NCBI GenBank assembly: GCA_050249955.1
Contig: JBFWPN010000003.1
Span: 124,001 to 188,000, forward strand
Source: CAVVIG01 sp050249955
Lineage (GTDB): Bacteria; Acidobacteriota; Vicinamibacteria; Vicinamibacterales; CAVVIG01
Length of the DNA: 64,000 nt
Direction: 5' to 3'
Under the pieces are notes generated by a model that saw only the letters and a program-made list of their open reading frames with translations, had not been told where the DNA came from and did not search any database. Position numbers and translations under genes: made by a program. The stretch's first letter is position 1. Every line of letters starts with the position of its first letter. Positions 23,492 through 30,649 of the stretch are shown piece after piece.

Positions 23492-24461
23492 ACTGGTGCG
23501 CCCGCCGTAGCCCGGTCGCCATAGCCTCGCACACGCGACGCGAGGCGTGGCCGCCCTCGCGCGCCAGCTGGAATACCACGAAGGCCTCACGCAGGCGCAT
23601 CGCGTTCACCGACGCCGCGATGAACGACACATACAGGCGGTCGTCGTCCATGCGCGCGTCCCTGGCCTTCTCGAGCACCTGCCGCGCCATGCGGAAGCGG
23701 CTGGCACCGGCATAGGCACGCACGAGGGCGGTGTAGGCGCGGGGGTCCACGAGCCCGCCTTTCGAGGCCTCGTCGAACACCCGGTGCGCCGCGTCGGGCA
23801 GCCCGGCCCGGCCATAGGCATCGACCAGCGCGGTATAGCAGGCGGCGCTGACGAGGCCCCGCTCGGCAGCGCGGTCGAAGATCGCGCGTGCGCGCGCCGG
23901 CTGGCAGGCCTTGCCGTAGACCGCGATCATCGCGGTGAACACGAACTCGCTGATCACCCCGTCGGCCATCGCCTCGGCGTACACCCGTTCGGCAGCCGCC
24001 AGGTCGCCGGCCCGCCCGTGGGCCGTGATGATCGAGGTGCAGATCGCGTCGGTCAGCAGGCCGGACTCGCGGGCCCGCGCCAGCGTCCGCTCGGCCGCCG
24101 CAGGATCGCCGCGGCGCAGCTGGCACTGTGCGAGCTCGCTGAGCACGTACGCGTCGACCAGGCCGTCGGTGGCGACCGTTTCCAGGAGGTCGGCGGCCAG
24201 GGTGGCCCAGCCGTGGCTGCGGAGCTGGTGGGCCAGCTGGCACAACGTCTTCAGCAGGTACGGACGATCGTCGGGACTGTGCTGCAGCCGGATGGCCTCG
24301 GCACAGGCGTGATCAGCCAGGGCGCGGGCGACGTCGATGCTGCGGGCCTCGGCCAGGGCGCGACCGAACGATCGCAGCAGGCCGAGCGCGGCATCGCGCT
24401 TGTGGACCGCGGGTGCGCCGTGGTCCTGCTGTACCGGTTCCCTGGAGTCCATGTGATCCAC
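23415..24461 (-). CDS. pentatricopeptide-repeat (PPR) protein
   Basis: The 348-residue product has no signal peptide or membrane segment. From about residue 104 to 335 it is a solenoid with 34-35-residue period; repeats start near 104, 139, 173, 207, 241, 275 and 309. The best read RAYTALVRAYAGASRFRMAR and ACYTALVDAYGRAGLPDAAH followed by RVFDEASKGGLVD, matching the PPR consensus (helix A with YTALI.AY.KAG, helix B with A..VFDEM...G...D) rather than TPR. The N-terminal 100 residues are alpha-helical and may hold weaker repeats. PPR proteins bind single-stranded RNA base by base, mostly in plant organelles; bacterial examples are few. Four repeats carry Thr at the base-reading position, two of them (ending at 239 and 273) paired with Asp, the combination that reads G in plants. 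RNA binding is inference. Two in-frame ATGs at the start are 9 nt apart. Confidence 0.82.
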   Translation of the reverse strand: MDHMDSREPVQQDHGAPAVHKRDAALGLLRSFGRALAEARSIDVARALADHACAEAIRLQHSPDDRPYLLKTLCQLAHQLRSHGWATLAADLLETVATDGLVDAYVLSELAQCQLRRGDPAAAERTLARARESGLLTDAICTSIITAHGRAGDLAAAERVYAEAMADGVISEFVFTAMIAVYGKACQPARARAIFDRAAERGLVSAACYTALVDAYGRAGLPDAAHRVFDEASKGGLVDPRAYTALVRAYAGASRFRMARQVLEKARDARMDDDRLYVSFIAASVNAMRLREAFVVFQLAREGGHASRRVCEAMATGLRRAHQFRRARAVERVATTGGQWDGAESRPC

Positions 24462-24570
24462 CCCCGACTACAGCGCAAATGCTAGCGCCGACGCCTGCGA
24501 GTGGCGTTGCGATGTCACGGGCCAGCCGTCCGGCTTTCGCAACAGGATTGCCGCAGACCTCCGGGCAGGT

Positions 24571-26730
24571 TCAGGGCAGGCGCAGCGGCTCGTGTCGCTC
24601 GAAGCGTGAGAGATGGTCCTGCAGCGCGGCGCGCAGGCCAGGCTCGGCCGCGGCGGGCAGTGCGAGTGCGCCCCGCACCTGCGCCGCAGCCGCGGCATAG
24701 GCCCCGTTGGCGGCCAGGGCCGCCGCGTGGACGTCGAGCAGCCGCACACTCGCCGCCGCACCCGCGGCGCGCACCGCCGCATCGGCCAGCGCGAGCGCCT
24801 CCAGCGGACTGCGGAGTGCGTCCTCGGCCGACACCGCGAGCAACCAGGCCAGCTCGACGTGCGCGTCGGTCCACGCCGGCCGTACGGCCAGCGCCTCCCT
24901 CAGCAGCCTGATCGCGGTGAGGTGTTCGCCCCGGCCTCCGTGCAGGAGCGCAGCACCGTACCGGGCCTCGGCGTGCCTGCCGTCCAGGTTCGCCGCCCGA
25001 TCGTAGGCACGCAGGGCCTCGGCCTCACGCCCCTGGCGCTGGCGGACGACCCCGAGGTTGTAGACGGCATCGGCGGACGCCGGCATCAGGCGGCCCGCCT
25101 CGGTGAGCGCCGCCGCGGACCCGTCCAGAAGCCCCCGGGCCGCGAGTGCCAGCCCCAGGCCCTGCCAGGCCAGGCCATACGCCGGATCCAGGCGCAGCGC
25201 TTCGCGGAAGCGCCGCTCCGCGTCTGGTGCGCGCCCGGCACCCATCAGGGCATTCCCCAGGTTGTAGTGCGCGGCCGCAGCCGCAGGGCGGAGTCCAACC
25301 ACCCGCTCGAACTGTTGAATCGCAAGCGTCAGGTCGCCTGCCTCGATCGCCAGCAGCGCCAGGTCGTCGTGCAGCGCCGCATTCCCGGGCTGGACCTCGA
25401 GCATTTTCCGGTAGCCGTCGATGTCCTGGGGCACCAGCTTCCGTCGCAGGTCGGTGACCAGTCGCTCGCGGTCTTCGCGCCGCCGCGGGACCACCTGCAG
25501 CCACGCGTCGGCCATCTCGTCCGATGACCGCTGTCCCCAGATGACGCGTGCAGGCGGCGAGTTCGGGTTGTCCCGGTTGGCCGAGGAGTTGTCGAACCTG
25601 AACTCCATGGTCAGCTGCGTCCCGGCGGGCAGCAGCACGGGCGACACGTAGCGATAGACGTCCTGCCAGTGAAAATCCCACGCCGGCACGTGGAGCAGCG
25701 TCGTCGTGGCGCCGCCGGGCAGGCCGGCCGTGATGCGCGCCGAGCGGGCGAGGTAGTGGGCATGCGGCTGGATGGCGTACAGGTCCACGTCGACCGGCAG
25801 CGTGTAGCGGTCGACCGCCTCGAAGGCCGATGCGCCGGCGGGAATGTCGAGGTCCTGTCGGTTCAGCCGGATCATCACCGGGACGCTCGAGGGCTGTCGC
25901 TCGCTGAAGTAGAGCGCGATGCTCGCATCCACGGGTTCGATCGCCCCGCCCGGCCGCATGTGCAGCATCACGATGAGGTCGTTGCCCGGGTCCACGCGCC
26001 ACGCCATGTCAGGCGACGAACGCTGCGCCCGCTGGCCTGGCGTCCACCCCAGGAAGTAGCCGTCCGGGCTCTGCGCCGAGAACGGGATCAGCCCCTCGTA
26101 GCCGCTCTCGACCGTCTGCTCGTCCAGGCGCCTCGCGCCACCTCCGCGATCGACCATGAGCGTGGCGTGATGCACCACGCGCGTGGTCGACGTGCGGAAC
26201 TCCCAGGCGCGCACGTACCGGGTGGCGCCGACCGGGATCGGCACCACGAAATTCCTCAGCCGATCGGGGCCCTGTGCCGGCAGCTCGAACGGACGCTCGA
26301 GGCGGAGCACCAGGTCGGGCGGGCCGAGTTCCCACTCGCCCGGCGGCGCGGGCAGCGGCGGCAGATCGGCCGGTGGGCCCTGGGGTGCTCCAGCCTCGAG
26401 CCAGCGGCTGAATGTCTGCACCTGCTGGTCGGTCAGGCGCCTGTCACCCTCGAACTCGCCGGGCGCCCCCTCGGGCATCCATGGCGGCATGGTGCGGGTG
26501 GACACGGCCGCCACCACCTGCCGCGCCCGGGCCCGCAGGTCTTCATAGGTGACGAGCGCAAAGGGCGCAGACCCGCCAGGCCTGTGGCACGACACACAGT
26601 GCTCGAAGACGATGGGGGCGAGGTCGCGGGTGAATGTCGGTGGCGGGCCAGGCTGCGCAATGGCCAGGCTCGCCGAACCTGCGCCGGCGCAGGCGACGAA
26701 GGCCAGCGTCAGCAGGCCCGAGGGGCGCAT
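24571..26730 (-). CDS. haem c / copper type II monooxygenase-like / TPR protein (copy B)
   Basis: The 719-residue protein has a signal peptide ending near SLAIAQ, a haem-binding CVSCH at 45-49, then the two-domain copper monooxygenase-like region with every ligand present: His187-His188 (VVHHATLM), His257 (MLHMRPG), His323 and His325 (QPHAHYLA) and Met406 (SSDEMADAW). TPRs fill about residues 440-719 (AAAHYNLGNALMGAGRAPDA; ADAVYNLGVVRQRQGREAEA). It shares order and spacing with copy A at 13259-15154 but has a cleavable signal rather than a lipobox and more TPRs. Its ATG overlaps the stop of a small upstream ORF as TGATG, suggesting coupled translation. A role in O2-dependent oxidation coupled to periplasmic cytochromes is inference. 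Confidence 0.85.
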   Translation of the reverse strand: MRPSGLLTLAFVACAGAGSASLAIAQPGPPPTFTRDLAPIVFEHCVSCHRPGGSAPFALVTYEDLRARARQVVAAVSTRTMPPWMPEGAPGEFEGDRRLTDQQVQTFSRWLEAGAPQGPPADLPPLPAPPGEWELGPPDLVLRLERPFELPAQGPDRLRNFVVPIPVGATRYVRAWEFRTSTTRVVHHATLMVDRGGGARRLDEQTVESGYEGLIPFSAQSPDGYFLGWTPGQRAQRSSPDMAWRVDPGNDLIVMLHMRPGGAIEPVDASIALYFSERQPSSVPVMIRLNRQDLDIPAGASAFEAVDRYTLPVDVDLYAIQPHAHYLARSARITAGLPGGATTTLLHVPAWDFHWQDVYRYVSPVLLPAGTQLTMEFRFDNSSANRDNPNSPPARVIWGQRSSDEMADAWLQVVPRRREDRERLVTDLRRKLVPQDIDGYRKMLEVQPGNAALHDDLALLAIEAGDLTLAIQQFERVVGLRPAAAAAHYNLGNALMGAGRAPDAERRFREALRLDPAYGLAWQGLGLALAARGLLDGSAAALTEAGRLMPASADAVYNLGVVRQRQGREAEALRAYDRAANLDGRHAEARYGAALLHGGRGEHLTAIRLLREALAVRPAWTDAHVELAWLLAVSAEDALRSPLEALALADAAVRAAGAAASVRLLDVHAAALAANGAYAAAAAQVRGALALPAAAEPGLRAALQDHLSRFERHEPLRLP

Positions 26731-26897
26731 CAGCGCGTGGACTCGGGCGCTGGCGTACCGCCCGTGGGACGCGCGTCGGCGTGAGGCGTCAGCGCAAGCG
26801 AGAGCACCATGGCAAATACCACGCCCATCACCGCAATGCGGCACGCGGCGCCGAGCGACAGGTCCGATGGACGATGCGTGGTCAGCAGCGGTGACAC
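26730..26897 (-). CDS. small predicted membrane or exported ORF coupled to copy B
   Basis: This frame of 55 residues starts at GTG 26897, preceded by GAGG with 6-nt spacing, and ends in a TGA that overlaps the ATG of the downstream haem/copper/TPR gene. It contains one hydrophobic segment, CRIAVMGVVFAMVLSLALTP, then a short polar tail (HADARPTGG). It could be a signal-anchored micro-protein or a leader that couples translation. There is no homology I recognise. The support is positional only. Confidence 0.4.
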   Translation of the reverse strand: MSPLLTTHRPSDLSLGAACRIAVMGVVFAMVLSLALTPHADARPTGGTPAPESTR

Positions 26898-26941
26898 GTG
26901 TGCCTCGGGTCGGACACGATACACCGGGGCTTCGCCGGAGT

Positions 26942-27442
26942 CTACTTGCGCGGCTCGGTGATGGCGCTCGTGGCGTCGCCGAGCGCGGCGGCCAGCTGCC
27001 GCGCATTCAGCGTCTGCGCCTTCACCTTGCGGATGGCCACGTCGGCTTCCTTGATCAGGTTCTCGAAGAGATCCGGCAACTTCTCCACGGCCTCGATCCG
27101 CAGCGCCCGCGGCGCGTCGTTGAAGAGCCACTCTTCCACGGTGGCTTCCTCGGGCTGGTTGTTGTTGCCGGCGACGGTGCGGAGCGCGATGCCCCACCGA
27201 TTGTTCACCTTCGCATAGCCAAGATACCGGCTCGAGTAGTTCCCGAGGGCATCCTCCCAGCGATCGAGGCGCGACCACGTGGAGATGCCGAGGTTCAGCT
27301 TCTTCAGGGCAGCGTCCAGCACGACGATGGACTTGCCGAGTTCGTCGGAGACGAGGTTGAGGTGGGAGGCCGCCAGCGAAAGCTGGCGATATGACGATGA
27401 GACGCGCTCGGAAAACGAGCCGTCGTCTTTCCTGGACGACAT
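26942..27442 (-). CDS. unknown helical protein behind a structured leader
   Basis: The 166-residue product is soluble, mostly alpha-helical and has no family I recognise. Residues 15-60 (RQLSLAASHLNLVSDELGKS, then LDAALKKLNLGI) form a long amphipathic helix; a central aromatic segment reads WEDALGNYSSRYLGYAKVNN; residues 105-155 (LPDLFENLIKEADVAIRKVK) form another long helix. The ATG at 27442 has a perfect AGGAGGTG ribosome binding site. Immediately upstream are three hairpins (27443-27540), suggesting regulation at the mRNA level. Composition matches the neighbours, with no sign of recent transfer. Confidence 0.8.
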   Translation of the reverse strand: MSSRKDDGSFSERVSSSYRQLSLAASHLNLVSDELGKSIVVLDAALKKLNLGISTWSRLDRWEDALGNYSSRYLGYAKVNNRWGIALRTVAGNNNQPEEATVEEWLFNDAPRALRIEAVEKLPDLFENLIKEADVAIRKVKAQTLNARQLAAALGDATSAITEPRK

Positions 27443-27540
27443 GCACACACCTCCTGGGCCGTACGGGCCAGGTATCAGTCGCCCCTTACGGGGGCGTGTC
27501 GAACCACCGCGTTCAAGCGGTGCGGAACAAGGCCGGCTTC
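27443..27540 (-). promoter_or_regulatory. hairpin-rich 5' leader of the helical protein gene
   Basis: Three inverted repeats lie within 90 bp upstream of the start: a 20-bp near-palindrome just before the ribosome binding site (CCTGG...CCAGG, about 27453-27472, one mismatch), CGCCCC/GGGGCG around 27480-27496, and CACCGC/GCGGTG at 27505-27522. The first would sit directly next to the AGGAGGTG sequence and could control its access. I do not recognise a known riboswitch class. Confidence 0.5.
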
Positions 27541-27697
27541 CACCGGGGCTGGGGGGCGCCCACAGCTAATCCACCGACAGACTACCACACCACTGCCGTA
27601 TGCCTGGCTGGTGCCCAGTCCTGCACGCCCGACCGGGCCAGGCCGCCAGGATTCGCGCCCATGCGTCGCGGGGCCACACGCGTGGTAGCGTGGCGTG

Positions 27698-28393
27698 ATG
27701 GACCCTCTTGCCGGCACACCCTGGAGTCAGCCCTCGACGGTGGACGGGTTCGTCAGGGGTGAGCCGAACCCGGTCCTCATGGAGTACGCGGCAACGCTGG
27801 CGCGTGAGCGCCCAGGCGGCGTGCTCGTCGACATCGGCTGCGGCGCCGCACGCAACGCGCTGCCGCTGGGCCGCCTGGGATGGCGCGTGCTCGGCACGGA
27901 CCTGTCGCGGCCGATGCTGGACGCGGCCCGCCAGCGGGTTCAGGCCGAGCCCAGCACCACCACGCGCGTGGCGTTCGCACTGGCCCCCATGCAGGCCCTG
28001 CCCTGCCGCACCGGCAGCGCCGACTTCATCGTGGCGCACGGCATCTGGAACCTGGCCGGCTCTGACGCCCTGTTCCGTTCGGCCGTCGGTGAAGCGGCGC
28101 GCATCGCCATGCCTGGAGCCGCACTCTTCGTGTTCACCTTCTCGCGCCACACGCTGCCGGACGACGCACAGCCCCTGCCTGGACAGACGCTTACCTTCAC
28201 GCAGTTCGCCGGACGCCCGCAGATCTTCCTCACTGAGACACAGCTCGTCGACGAGCTGGCCCGCGCGGGCTTCGTCCGCGACAACCGCGTGCCCCTGACC
28301 GAATACAACCGTCCGGAGTCGCGCGCCCTGCGGACCACCGGCGGGCCGGTGATCTACGAGGCAGCCTTCCGCTTCCAGGGTCCAGGCGAGTAA
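27698..28393 (+). CDS. class I SAM-dependent methyltransferase
   Basis: The 231-residue protein shows the Rossmann methyltransferase signature: motif I GGVLVDIGCGAARNALPLGR, motif II LGTDLSRPMLDAARQR, ALAPMQALPCRTGSADFIVA for the adenine-binding and motif IV region, and a C-terminal strand-rich segment. It transfers a methyl group from SAM to an unidentified small molecule. Starts at 27695 (GTG) and 27698 (ATG) are adjacent; the ATG is preferred. It is transcribed away from the helical-protein gene with a 255-bp shared upstream region. No operon partners are evident, so the substrate cannot be suggested. Confidence 0.88.
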   Translation: MDPLAGTPWSQPSTVDGFVRGEPNPVLMEYAATLARERPGGVLVDIGCGAARNALPLGRLGWRVLGTDLSRPMLDAARQRVQAEPSTTTRVAFALAPMQALPCRTGSADFIVAHGIWNLAGSDALFRSAVGEAARIAMPGAALFVFTFSRHTLPDDAQPLPGQTLTFTQFAGRPQIFLTETQLVDELARAGFVRDNRVPLTEYNRPESRALRTTGGPVIYEAAFRFQGPGE

Positions 28394-28634
28394 GCGACAC
28401 ACCGCGTCGTGTCAAAAGGCATCACCGGGCGTCGGAGGACGACGGCTGGGATGCACGGCGACGGACTCGATGCGACACCCGCGCCCCCTGGCGTGGGGCA
28501 CGTGTATTGCTGAGCGGATGCCGAACCGCCCCCAGCGGTCACCTCTGGCCGGAAAAGCGTAATTCCGCGTGCGCTATTCGTGTGCGCGGCGACGCCCGGC
28601 CAGATTGCCCCAACGACAGACAGGAGAGCTACCG

Positions 28635-29861
28635 ATGCAGAGGTTCCGCGCGCTTGCGATCGTCCCGATCGCTTTGTCCCTGGCGATTCTGACCGCCTGC
28701 TCGAAGTCGAACGGCACCGCAGGATCCCTGACGGCACCGTCGCCGGCTGCGGCGCCGGCCGCGGGCGGCGCCAGCATCCGCGGCACGGTCCTGACGGGAG
28801 CTACCACCTCGAGCCTGGCCGACCCCGGCATGATGCGGATGCTCGGTGGCGGCACGCGGGTGACGATTTCCGTCAACGGCACGTCCATCAGTGTCACCAG
28901 TGATGACGACGGCAATTTCGTGCTCGAGAACGTCCCCCCCGGTACGGTGACCCTCACCATCAGCGGCCCCGGGTTCACCACGGAGCTCACCCTGCCTCCG
29001 GTGAACACGAACGACGCGCTGCGCATCACGGTGCGCGTCTCTGGCAGCAGTGCCACCCTCGACGAACAGGAGCTCTCATCGTCCGACAACAAGGTCGAAC
29101 TCGAGGGTGAGATCGGGTCTGTGGCGCTCAGCTCTTCAGGCGGCACATTCGTCGTCGGGCGGGCGGGCAGCACGGTCATGGTGGATGCGTCGACGAGCAT
29201 CACCAAGGGAGGCACGACGCTCAAGCCGAACGACCTCACGGCGGGCCTCCGCGTGCACGTGAAGGCCACGCGCTCTGGCTCGACACTGCTCGCCAACCGG
29301 GTGATCGTGCAGAACACGAACTCGGGTTCGGGAAACGCCGGCAACGGGCGTGGGAACGGCGGCCGCGACGATGACGACGGTGATGACGAAGACGATGATG
29401 AGGACGAAGCCGAAGTGTCCGGGGTCATCACGAGCGTCCCGACCGGCGGCTGCCCGGCCAGCAACAGCTTCACAGTCGGCACGACGACCGTGGTGACCAA
29501 CGCGTCGACCCGCTTCGACGACACGACGTGCGCGAGCCTCGCCAAGGGCGACAACGTCGAGGTCGAGGGCACCCGGCAGACCGATGGCTCCATCCTGGCC
29601 AGGGAGGTCGAGAAGAAGAGCGGGTCCGGTTCCGGTTCGCGCGCCAAGGTGTCGGGCTCGATGTCTGCCCGCTCGGGGAGCTGCCCGACCCTGAGCTTCA
29701 AGATCGAGAACACCACGGTGACCACCAGCGCGAGCACGAAGTACGACGACGGCCTGTCCTGCTCCGCGCTGACGTCGCTCTCGTCGAGCACGAAGCTCGA
29801 AGCGGCCGGCGTGCGCCAGGGCGACGGTTCGATCCTCGCCGACGAGATCGGCAGGAAGTAG
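28635..29861 (+). CDS. lipoprotein with repeated DUF5666-like beta domains
   Basis: The 408-residue protein has a lipobox (LAILTAC, then SKSNG), an Ala/Pro linker, a carboxypeptidase-regulatory-like fold (SIRGTVLTGATTSS to GNFVLENVPPGTVTLTISG), and three DUF5666-like segments with recurring elements such as ELEGEIGSVALSSSGGTFVV, EVSGVITSVPTGGC and KVSGSMSARSGSCP, each followed by ASTxxDD or TSITKGG and a DGSILA turn. Between the first and second is an acidic run of about 20 Asp/Glu residues near 255, perhaps binding cations. It is anchored in a membrane, probably facing the periplasm or surface; function unknown. The ATG at 28635 follows AGGAGAG. Confidence 0.85.
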   Translation: MQRFRALAIVPIALSLAILTACSKSNGTAGSLTAPSPAAAPAAGGASIRGTVLTGATTSSLADPGMMRMLGGGTRVTISVNGTSISVTSDDDGNFVLENVPPGTVTLTISGPGFTTELTLPPVNTNDALRITVRVSGSSATLDEQELSSSDNKVELEGEIGSVALSSSGGTFVVGRAGSTVMVDASTSITKGGTTLKPNDLTAGLRVHVKATRSGSTLLANRVIVQNTNSGSGNAGNGRGNGGRDDDDGDDEDDDEDEAEVSGVITSVPTGGCPASNSFTVGTTTVVTNASTRFDDTTCASLAKGDNVEVEGTRQTDGSILAREVEKKSGSGSGSRAKVSGSMSARSGSCPTLSFKIENTTVTTSASTKYDDGLSCSALTSLSSSTKLEAAGVRQGDGSILADEIGRK

Positions 29862-29878
29862 GCGCCGACCTCCGTCCC

Positions 29879-30196
29879 CTACTTCACCATCGTCAGCAGC
29901 ATGCGCCCGGCCTCGGGCGCATCCACGGCATGAGGCACGCCCGCGGGCATCAGTACGACCGAGCCCGCGGGTGCGTCCACCGCCGTCCCGCCAATCGTCA
30001 GCACGAACCTGCCGGACATCACCTGCACGAGCGCGTCGTACGGGGACGTGTGCTCGGTCAGGCCCTGTCCGCCGTCGAAGGCGAAGAGCGTGGCGCTGCC
30101 GCCGGAGGCCTTGACCAGCACGCGGCTGGCGATGCCGCCTGGCGTTGGAATGACGAGGGTGTCGAGGGAGAGGGCGGAGGACGAAGGGATCGACAT
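29879..30196 (-). CDS. small cupin-domain protein
   Basis: The 105-residue product is a single cupin barrel: GLTEHTSPYDALVQVMSGRF carries the first metal-binding box with its His and Glu-equivalent positions, and APAGSVVLMPAGVPHAV carries the second with the conserved PAGVPHA. The fold binds a metal and a small ligand; many such proteins are sensors or isomerases. The ATG at 30196 matches the start of conserved sequence, though its ribosome binding site is weak. It converges with the DUF5666-like lipoprotein gene, with 17 bp between stops. Confidence 0.85.
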   Translation of the reverse strand: MSIPSSSALSLDTLVIPTPGGIASRVLVKASGGSATLFAFDGGQGLTEHTSPYDALVQVMSGRFVLTIGGTAVDAPAGSVVLMPAGVPHAVDAPEAGRMLLTMVK

Positions 30197-30259
30197 GATC
30201 CCGTAGTGTCCCGGGTCGGGCCCGCCGAGCGCAATCTCAGCAGGACGCCGGGTGGCGGT

Positions 30260-30278
30260 GCCCCGGGAAGCCCGGGGC
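30260..30278 (-). terminator. hairpin between tiny ORF and cupin gene
   Basis: GCCCCGGG at 30260-30267 and CCCGGGGC at 30271-30278 form a perfect 8-bp stem with loop AAG. It is 14 bp past the stop of the minus-strand ORF at 30293-30394. Confidence 0.5.
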
Positions 30279-30292
30279 GGCCGCCACACGAG

Positions 30293-30394
30293 CTAGAAGC
30301 TGGCCTTGCGGCGTCCGAGGCGCACGCGCCGACGCATGATGTACAGCGTGGCAACGATGAACGCAAGGAAGGTGGCGACAACGGGAATAGGCAT
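30293..30394 (-). CDS. tiny predicted membrane protein
   Basis: The frame encodes 33 residues: one transmembrane helix (PVVATFLAFIVATLYIM) followed by a strongly basic tail (RRRVRLGRRKASF), an arrangement that would place the tail in the cytoplasm. A perfect hairpin follows the stop, which favours a real transcription unit, but no ribosome binding site precedes the ATG at 30394. Coding status is uncertain. Confidence 0.4.
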   Translation of the reverse strand: MPIPVVATFLAFIVATLYIMRRRVRLGRRKASF

Positions 30395-30649
30395 ACAGCG
30401 GTTATCGGCAACGCGCTGACTTTCATTACGGGCCGCTGCACAGTTCGCGGCTCGCTGCACCCCTCCGCCCTCTGGCTGCATCGGCCGTCACGGCCGGGCG
30501 AACCCTGTCATCCCTGTTCACGACGCGCGACGTGTCGATAGCCGCTGGCCTCCACGGGTCCCGCGACGTCCTCACGGCTGCACGGCCGGGTGACCAGGCG
30601 CACCGAAGCAGGCGCCGCTGGCCGCCCGGGCGGGAAATGGAGGGTCCCC

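Noticed and set aside
22879..23590. Minus-strand frames opposite the receiver-like ORF
   Set aside because: They have Arg/Pro-rich shadow composition and no motif; the plus-strand frame has better codon structure.
23415..24461. Reading the helical-repeat protein as TPR or Sel1
   Set aside because: The YTALV-x-AY-GRAG and VFDEA-x-KGGLVD pattern with 34-35-residue spacing fits PPR better; the TPR proteins in this window look clearly different.
26898..27446. Longer minus-strand frame running through the helical-protein gene
   Set aside because: It is out of frame with the well-supported gene at 26942-27442; only its last 55 codons, after a ribosome binding site, are plausible.
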